Under the pieces are notes generated by a model, which saw nothing but the letters and a program-made list of their open reading frames with translations, was not told where the DNA came from and made no database searches. This document shows positions 1 through 4,023 of a stretch of 5,865 nt of DNA, piece after piece; the stretch's first letter is position 1, and every line of letters begins with the position of its first letter. This stretch comes from Bacillota bacterium (GTDB taxonomy: Bacteria > Bacillota > Clostridia > Peptostreptococcales > Anaerovoracaceae). A program made the translations under genes and the position numbers. The stretch covers positions 1 to 5,865 of the forward strand of contig JAFWFF010000071.1 of NCBI GenBank assembly GCA_017515765.1, read 5' to 3'.

Positions 1-800
1 ATGATCAGGGCGAAGCCCACGATTCCTCCGAGGAACGCTTTCTGAAGGCTGTCCTGTCCGAGGGTGGCACCTATGCTCTGAGCCTGGACCACCTTGAAAT
101 CCACGGGCAGCGCGCCTGCGCGGATCAGTGTCGCCAGATTCATGGCGGTGTCCTTGTCCCCTATTCCTGTTATATAAGCAGTGCCTTCGGTTATCTGGGT
201 GTTGACCGTGGGGGCCGAGATGACCTCGTCATCGAGCTGTATCGAGATGACCTGTCCGATCAGTCTGCCGGTGGCCTCTGCAAAGAGAGCGGCTCCTTCG
301 TCATTGAATTCCAGTTTGACCGCGGGAGTCTGAACTCCGTTGGCATCCGTATAGGTGTCATATATGCTGGTGACCACGTGCTCACCGGTGACTATGACGT
401 TTCCTGAGGGATCTATGAACTTCAGCTTCGCGGTCTGCCCGATAAGGGCGACAGCCGCAGCCTCATCCTCTATCGAAGGAATTGAAACACGGATTTTGTT
501 GGAGCCCTGCATAGAGATCTCGGGCTCGTTGACTCCCAGGGAATCTATCCTTGAACGGATTATCGTGATGGCCTTCTCGAGGGTATCCTCGGTGACCTCT
601 CTTTCCGATTCATCCGCTTCCAGAACGACATATACGCCTCCGGTAAGATCGAGGCCGTATTTTATCATGCTGCCCACCGGCTTCACGTCATATACTCCGG
701 CGATCCTGCTGAGAGGGATACCGAAGACATAGATGAGCACGGCAATGATCACAGCGATGAAGGTCAGTACCAGACCAAGTGTCTTATTACGCTTTTTCAT
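1..800 (-). CDS. secD: Protein translocase subunit SecD, N-terminal part (runs off left edge)
   Basis: SecD is a membrane subunit of the SecDF complex, which uses the proton motive force to help SecYEG finish moving preproteins to the outer side of the membrane. Translating the minus strand from the ATG at 800 gives 266 residues with no stop before the edge. Residues 1-5 are basic (MKKRN), 7-28 form the first membrane segment, and GLDLTGG at 49-55 is the SecD signature. RIDSLGVNEPEI (84-95) and the following extracytoplasmic P1 region fit the family, as does LATLIRAGALPV (222-233). IGATLGQDSLQKAFLGG (243-259) leads into the second membrane segment. There are two adjacent ATGs, at 803 and 800. 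An AAAGG lies 5 nt before the first and 8 nt before the second, so I prefer 800. The C-terminal membrane bundle is outside the window, so it cannot be seen whether SecF is separate or fused. The gene is host chromosome, less GC-rich than the phage genes to its right. Confidence 0.95.
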   Translation of the reverse strand, partial: MKKRNKTLGLVLTFIAVIIAVLIYVFGIPLSRIAGVYDVKPVGSMIKYGLDLTGGVYVVLEADESEREVTEDTLEKAITIIRSRIDSLGVNEPEISMQGSNKIRVSIPSIEDEAAAVALIGQTAKLKFIDPSGNVIVTGEHVVTSIYDTYTDANGVQTPAVKLEFNDEGAALFAEATGRLIGQVISIQLDDEVISAPTVNTQITEGTAYITGIGDKDTAMNLATLIRAGALPVDFKVVQAQSIGATLGQDSLQKAFLGGIVGFALI

Positions 801-833
801 CATTTCAACCTTTCTGTTGATCTTAACCTGTTG

Positions 834-862
834 ATTATACTCAAAAAGTCCTGTCGAATCAA
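834..862 (-). promoter_or_regulatory. Vegetative (sigma-A type) promoter of secD
   Basis: On the minus strand a perfect -10 box TATAAT (834-839) is preceded, after a 17-nt spacer, by TTGATT (857-862), which matches four of six bases of the -35 consensus. Transcription would start near 827 and give a leader of roughly 25 nt containing the AAAGG ribosome binding site. This suggests that secD, or an operon it heads, starts here independently of the tRNA and the prophage. The boxes are read directly from the sequence; promoter activity is inferred. Confidence 0.75.
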
Positions 863-881
863 TGGAGTTTGATATAAATAT

Positions 882-903
882 GACCTGTCCGGCAGGTCTT
901 TTT
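882..903 (+). repeat. Inverted repeat followed by T-run; weak terminator or operator upstream of secD
   Basis: GACCTG (882-887) and CAGGTC (893-898) form a perfect 6-bp inverted repeat around TCCGG, followed on the plus strand by five T (899-903). As RNA on the plus strand this resembles a short intrinsic terminator, but no plus-strand gene precedes it. It lies about 20 bp upstream of the secD -35 box, so a protein-binding site is an alternative. It could also stop antisense transcription coming out of secD. No regulator is identified. Confidence 0.35.
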
Positions 904-960
904 CGGCCTTATGCTTCAAAGCAGCCGAATGATCGGGACGGGGGTCGCAGGAGAGAGGGA

Positions 961-986
961 AAAGAAAAAACCGCATTGCTGCGGTT
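961..986 (-). terminator. Rho-independent terminator downstream of the tRNA 3' end
   Basis: Read on the minus strand, AACCGCA (986-980), loop GCAA (979-976) and TGCGGTT (975-969) form a perfect 7-bp stem with a GNRA-type tetraloop, continuing directly into a T-rich tract (TTTTCTTT, 968-961). It starts 10 nt after the CCA of the tRNA fragment, the expected place for the original tRNA terminator. In the lysogen it stays on the secD side of the junction and would also stop phage readthrough toward secD. Confidence 0.85.
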
Positions 987-996
987 GTTATCGAGA

Positions 997-1024
997 TGGT
1001 GCGAGAGACGGGAGTTGAACCCGT
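997..1024 (-). tRNA. 3' end of a tRNA gene (probably tRNA-Leu): prophage attachment-site remnant
   Basis: On the minus strand the T-arm is ACGGG (1024-1020), loop TTCAACT (1019-1013) and CCCGT (1012-1008). It is followed by the acceptor 3' strand CTCTCGC (1007-1001), discriminator A (1000) and encoded CCA (999-997). The matching 5' acceptor strand GCGAGAG, D-arm and a convincing anticodon arm are absent in the next 100 nt upstream, so only the 3' part is present. This is the expected product when a tyrosine-recombinase element integrates into a tRNA 3' end: the distal junction keeps the old 3' fragment, while the element's own copy restores the tRNA at the other end. A GCG-type acceptor with discriminator A fits bacterial tRNA-Leu. 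Another tRNA, or the tRNA-like end of tmRNA, is not excluded. Tail genes on one side and secD on the other support this being an att site. The exact crossover point cannot be fixed from one end. Confidence 0.8.
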
Positions 1025-1197
1025 GTGATTTGGCTTTCCAATGCCGTTTTATGTTGCGTTGCGTTGTTTTCTGCGTTATAATTCAGCGTGAAGAACCTAT
1101 TTTTCTCTGTCAGAAGGGCTCCGCATCCTGATGCGCGGTGCCCTTCTCCTTCTATTTCTTCTCTTTCCAAATCCAGCGCAAAAATGAATTATTTGAT
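1025..1197. other. Non-coding prophage terminus with short TGCGTT repeats
   Basis: No credible gene is visible here. The stretch contains three copies of TGCGTT (1055-1060, 1060-1065, 1072-1077), the first two within a short GTTGC tandem at 1053-1066. A TTGG...CCAA inverted repeat lies just inside the tRNA fragment, around 1030-1040. A large hairpin follows at 1112-1147. Short direct repeats beside an att core are what integrase arm-binding sites look like, but this is inference. A plus-strand promoter-like pair (TTGCGT 1054-1059, TATAAT 1077-1082, 17-nt spacer) overlaps the repeats; its -35 matches only three of six bases. Confidence 0.4.
1112..1147. repeat. 36-nt near-perfect hairpin in the prophage terminus
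   Basis: AGAAGGGC (1112-1119) pairs with GCCCTTCT (1140-1147). Inside it, CCGCAT (1121-1126) pairs with ATGCG-c-GG (1131-1138) with one bulged base, around the loop CCTG. This makes about 14 base pairs interrupted by a T/T mismatch and one bulge. On the plus strand it is followed by a pyrimidine-rich tract (CCTTCTATTTCTTCTC) rather than a clean T-run, and on the minus strand there is no T-run. It could be an imperfect terminator, the structured part of a small RNA, or a protein-binding site near attP. Confidence 0.6.
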
Positions 1198-1228
1198 AAA
1201 AAAAACGCCGAAGCCCGCAGGCTCCGGC
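1198..1228 (-). terminator. Rho-independent terminator of the phage tail operon
   Basis: On the minus strand GCCGGAGCC (1228-1220), loop TGCG (1219-1216) and GGCTTCGGC (1215-1207) form a 9-bp stem with one G-U pair, followed after one G by eight T (1205-1198). It lies about 40 nt downstream of the stop codon of the last tail gene. A smaller CCCGC/GCGGG hairpin (1248-1264) sits between that stop codon and the terminator. This marks the end of the late transcript. Confidence 0.9.
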
Positions 1229-1266
1229 TATGACAAGGAGAAATCTTCCCGCTCCCCTGGCGGGCA

Positions 1267-2106
1267 TTAATTGTTCGGGTCGTATCCCTGCGTCACCGCG
1301 AACGTGATCACGGCTCCGGGCGAGACGATCGGCGTCGCAAGTGTCACGGTGCCGTTCGTGTTCGTGTACTCTCCCGGCGCGAGATGCAGCCCGTTAATAT
1401 AAATGTCGAGGATGTCGTACGCATAGGAATACGTGGCCACGTGGTCCGTGATAACGAACGTGTCCTCGTTCGAGTTGACCGTCTGATAAGTCGCTTCGAT
1501 CCTCCGGATCGCGAGGACCTCCTGGAACTCTGTCCGGACGGATTCGAACCAGGCGTCGAAGGCCGCCTGCTGCTGCTCCCAGAGCGTCGTCGTGTCGATC
1601 TGCTGTATAAGTCCCTGGACGATCCCGCAGAGGCTCGAGTTCGCTCTGGTGTCGGTGATCGCCGCCGCCGTGATCGCTGCCGCCTGTTTCGCGACGTAGA
1701 TCTGCGCGAGGCACATCTCATAGCGCTCGTCGTCTCTCTGAAGCGCCGGCGCTGTCGGTGTCGCTCCGAGGGTGCCCTCCTTGACCTCGATCCCCATCTC
1801 CCTCGCGGTGTGATCCACGTAAAAGATCACGCTGTCGATGCGGTTCAGGACGACGTCGCTCGCTTCGATCGTGAGCGTCAGGTCTGCCGTGTTTACGAGC
1901 TTGTGCCCGTTGATCCAGCCGCTGCCGGCTCCGACGATGACGTTCATCCCGCTGGATGCCCTGACCTGCAGCGAGGTCGAGGGCGTCGGGAAGACGCCGT
2001 TTCCGACGAGGCCGTCGAGGTAACTGGTGACGTCCTCCGCATTGTACTCTCTGTCATAAGTGCCGCCTGACTCGACGGCGTTAAAGAAATAATAATTGAT
2101 GGCCAT
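1267..2106 (-). CDS. Phage baseplate / receptor-binding candidate, 279 aa
   Basis: Last gene of the tail operon. Residues 1-160 resemble the N-terminal module common in baseplate proteins of Firmicutes siphophages: a tyrosine-rich start, then a beta-rich core (about 45-110: LQVRASSGMNVIVGAGSGWI, IDSVIFYVDHTAREMGIEVKEG). A stretch ending in the characteristic TDTRANSSLCG (151-161) closes it. Residues 165-205 look helical or coiled-coil (IQQIDTTTLWEQQQAAFDAW). Residues 207-275 form a compact beta domain with the pattern DILDIYINGLHL-PGEY, which resembles modules repeated in phage tail and fibre proteins. Membership of the N-terminal module is family recognition; a host-binding role is inferred from last position in the operon and the modular layout. 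The start is firm: AGGAGG lies 7 nt before the ATG and overlaps the stop of the preceding gene. The next feature downstream is the operon terminator. Confidence 0.75.
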   Translation of the reverse strand: MAINYYFFNAVESGGTYDREYNAEDVTSYLDGLVGNGVFPTPSTSLQVRASSGMNVIVGAGSGWINGHKLVNTADLTLTIEASDVVLNRIDSVIFYVDHTAREMGIEVKEGTLGATPTAPALQRDDERYEMCLAQIYVAKQAAAITAAAITDTRANSSLCGIVQGLIQQIDTTTLWEQQQAAFDAWFESVRTEFQEVLAIRRIEATYQTVNSNEDTFVITDHVATYSYAYDILDIYINGLHLAPGEYTNTNGTVTLATPIVSPGAVITFAVTQGYDPNN

Positions 2107-2118
2107 TGCCTTCCCTCC

Positions 2119-3162
2119 TTAGATCCCGAAAGTCGGGACGATGCTGTGCTCGCCTGTCTCGCTGACGCTCTCGATGACCTCAACGAGGCGGCTGTTTATG
2201 TAGATTCCCCAGGCGCTGTTCTCCACGACGCAAAGGTCGCCGAGGAAGACGTCCTGCTTATATACGATATTGTCGAAGTAGACCATCCCGCTGAACGCCG
2301 TCGTGTAGTCCGTCAGGGACTCTTTCCCGGCTTCCTCCAGCATCGCCGTGTACTCGTCGGCGCTGATCTCTCCGCCGTTGCTCCGGAGCTGTCTCTGGTC
2401 CTTGTACGCCTCGCGCCTCTCGAGCCCGGTCTCTCCTCTTGAGAGCCATGCCGTCCTCCGGTCGAGACCCTCGCCTTCTCCGGCGACGAGGACGGCCGTC
2501 TTCAGGGTCCTGTAATTCTCCTCGTACTCCGAGCTGAGGAGATTGTCGTATTTGTCGGAAAAGACGACCCACGGGTTCGCTGTCTGGTCGTACGTCCGGT
2601 CCGTCCCTTTGTAAAGGTCGAAGACGAACCGGTTGACGCTGTCCAGCGTGACCCGCATCCCGAGGCCGTAGGTCTCGCAGATGTCGCTGACTGTCTCGAG
2701 GAGGTTCTTGCCGGTATACTGCGCGCTCATGGTCCCGCCGACCTCCGTCTCGCCGAGGACGAAGTTCGCGATCTCCCTGTCGGTGAGCGCCGGGGCTATA
2801 ATGTTGTCCTCCAGAAGCTGCGCCACGCAGTCGCCGATCGTTCCGTCGACGCTGGTCTGCGTCGCGATGATGCGCCGCTCCAGGATGGAGGACAGGAAGC
2901 GCCCTGTAATGATCAGGATGTTTCGCCCGTCGTCGTCCCGCTGGAGCTTCACCGTCTCGATGATCCCGGTGTTCTCGTCGTCGTCCCTGACGACGTAATA
3001 ATCGGCCTTTATGATCTCCATGTACTTCGGGTCCGCCGGCAGGACGAGCTCAAAGTCTCCGGGCGCATAATAACGCGCGGTCCAGATGAAACTGATGTAA
3101 TCATCGATGACGGCGATCCGTTCGAAAGCTGTCGTCATGATGACCGGAAGGATCTCTTTCAT
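2119..3162 (-). CDS. Baseplate hub / tail-associated protein, ReqiPepy6 Gp37-like
   Basis: 347-residue protein of the siphovirus ReqiPepy6 Gp37-like family, the hub at the tail tip on which the baseplate is built. Family traits are visible: ERIAVIDDYISFIWTARYY-PGDFELVLP near the N-terminus (14-42), VVRDDDENTGIIE (57-69), GKNLLETVSDICETYGLG (151-168), then FSDKYDNLLSSEYEENY (201-217). A C-terminal part has LGDLCVVEN (307-315) and ends in IVPTFGI. No lysozyme, amidase or peptidase domain is appended, unlike many tail-associated lysins. Two ATGs lie eight codons apart; AAGGAG 8 nt before the first supports starting at 3162. The gene begins 3 nt after the dit stop, with its SD around that stop, so translation is probably coupled. 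Confidence 0.85.
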   Translation of the reverse strand: MKEILPVIMTTAFERIAVIDDYISFIWTARYYAPGDFELVLPADPKYMEIIKADYYVVRDDDENTGIIETVKLQRDDDGRNILIITGRFLSSILERRIIATQTSVDGTIGDCVAQLLEDNIIAPALTDREIANFVLGETEVGGTMSAQYTGKNLLETVSDICETYGLGMRVTLDSVNRFVFDLYKGTDRTYDQTANPWVVFSDKYDNLLSSEYEENYRTLKTAVLVAGEGEGLDRRTAWLSRGETGLERREAYKDQRQLRSNGGEISADEYTAMLEEAGKESLTDYTTAFSGMVYFDNIVYKQDVFLGDLCVVENSAWGIYINSRLVEVIESVSETGEHSIVPTFGI

Positions 3163-3165
3163 GCT

Positions 3166-4023
3166 TTAAACTCCTTCGTACAGGTCCGTGTGGCGGAAGG
3201 TCACCGTCAGGTTCGTCGCGGATCCTTCTCCGACCTCGTACACGAACGTGCTCCCGGCCGGCTCCAGCTGGAGCCAGGTCGAGCCCTGCTCGACGTAGTT
3301 TATGATGTTCGTCGTGACTCCGGCGCGCGTCAGCGTGACGCTCTTTTTTCCCGGTCGTGTGTCTATCGTGATGAGGTCCGCTGCCTGCATCGCGTAAACG
3401 AGGCCGAAATACTCGCGGGTAATGTAGTTGAAGATCTTCGGGTCCTCGACCGCTGCGGCCGCGTACAGCTCGATTACCATCCCGCACTGCAGGTCTCCGG
3501 CGTTCTCGATCGTGATCCCGAGCTCGTTGGTCAGTGCTCCGAAGACGATCTGCGGGTCCTCCGACGAGTGGAAAGGAAACCGGAAGCGCTTCTCGACCTG
3601 CGTCAGAAGGTCCACTTCCTCCGATGCTCCGAGGAAGTATGGCTCGGGGCAGAGGATCTGAACCGTGCAGATCTGTTTGTTCGCCATCATCGTGATGTTC
3701 ACGTCCTGCACGTATCCGTCGATGTACACGTCTCTGTACTGTCCGCGGTAGATCAGGCGGATCTTCTGCGCGCTCCGGATAACGCTGTAGACCGTCACGC
3801 GGTTTGCCGCTGCCGGCCCCTGGATCGCAAACGCAATATTGATCACCCTCGTGTCGAGCTTCGATGAGTTGTATCTCGCGCCGTCCATCAGCGCGGCTGC
3901 GCTGGTGTTGATGATCCCGGGAGGCGGGTCGATTCCGTTTATGTCGCTGAGAAGGAAGGGGCCGGTCGCTCCGATGCGAAGCTCGGCGCCCTCCTCGTTT
4001 CGTAAAATCAATTCGTTATACAT
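3166..4023 (-). CDS. Distal tail protein (Dit), siphophage tail family
   Basis: 285-residue distal tail protein, which in siphophages forms the hexameric ring joining the tail tube to the baseplate hub. The N-terminal half has the family pattern SSKLDTRVINIAFAIQG (53-69), then the R-G-x-YRDVYIDGYV region (93-105) and VQILCPEPYFLG (121-132), where the tube-ring domain usually ends. The C-terminal half (about 150-285) is a beta-sandwich-like galectin-type region with GITIENAGD (169-177) and the late GSTWLQLEPAGSTFVYE (247-263). The start ATG lies within the last codons of the tape measure gene (8-nt overlap, different frame), with AAAGGTGG 9 nt upstream. Position directly after the tape measure gene is the classic dit position. 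Length fits the family. Confidence 0.9.
   Translation of the reverse strand: MYNELILRNEEGAELRIGATGPFLLSDINGIDPPPGIINTSAAALMDGARYNSSKLDTRVINIAFAIQGPAAANRVTVYSVIRSAQKIRLIYRGQYRDVYIDGYVQDVNITMMANKQICTVQILCPEPYFLGASEEVDLLTQVEKRFRFPFHSSEDPQIVFGALTNELGITIENAGDLQCGMVIELYAAAAVEDPKIFNYITREYFGLVYAMQAADLITIDTRPGKKSVTLTRAGVTTNIINYVEQGSTWLQLEPAGSTFVYEVGEGSATNLTVTFRHTDLYEGV

Noticed and set aside
355..732. Plus-strand 125-codon frame opposite secD
   Set aside because: Antisense of a clearly recognisable SecD; no ribosome binding site or domain resemblance.
997..1085. A complete tRNA gene on the minus strand
   Set aside because: I looked for GCGAGAG, a D-arm and an anticodon arm upstream of the T-arm and found none. 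The GGC...GCC and TTGG...CCAA pairings near 1030-1045 do not give a 5-bp stem with a 7-nt anticodon loop.
862..1131. Plus-strand 89-codon frame across the tRNA fragment
   Set aside because: It contains RRELNP, a typical false translation of a reversed tRNA T-arm, and overlaps the tRNA end, its terminator and the inverted repeat. No ribosome binding site or family resemblance.
988..1170. Minus-strand 60-codon frame over the att region
   Set aside because: It runs through the tRNA T-arm and acceptor, begins with a TTG lacking a clear ribosome binding site, and has composition unlike the neighbouring genes.
1088..1270. Plus-strand 60-codon frame starting with GTG just after the TATAAT at 1077
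   Set aside because: It spans the hairpin and the operon terminator and has no ribosome binding site. A leaderless gene cannot be ruled out but nothing supports it.
1267..1500. Variable region of a diversity-generating retroelement at the end of the last tail gene
   Set aside because: No lectin-type variable domain, no template-like second copy and no reverse transcriptase in the window.
1384..2070. Long plus-strand frame (228 codons) opposite the baseplate gene
   Set aside because: Antisense shadow of a GC-rich gene. The protein is rich in R, D and V with no fold-like pattern, while the minus strand has the SD sequence and family motifs.
3190..3867. Long plus-strand frame (225 codons) opposite dit
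   Set aside because: Same kind of antisense shadow. The minus-strand frame shows Dit motifs and correct operon junctions.
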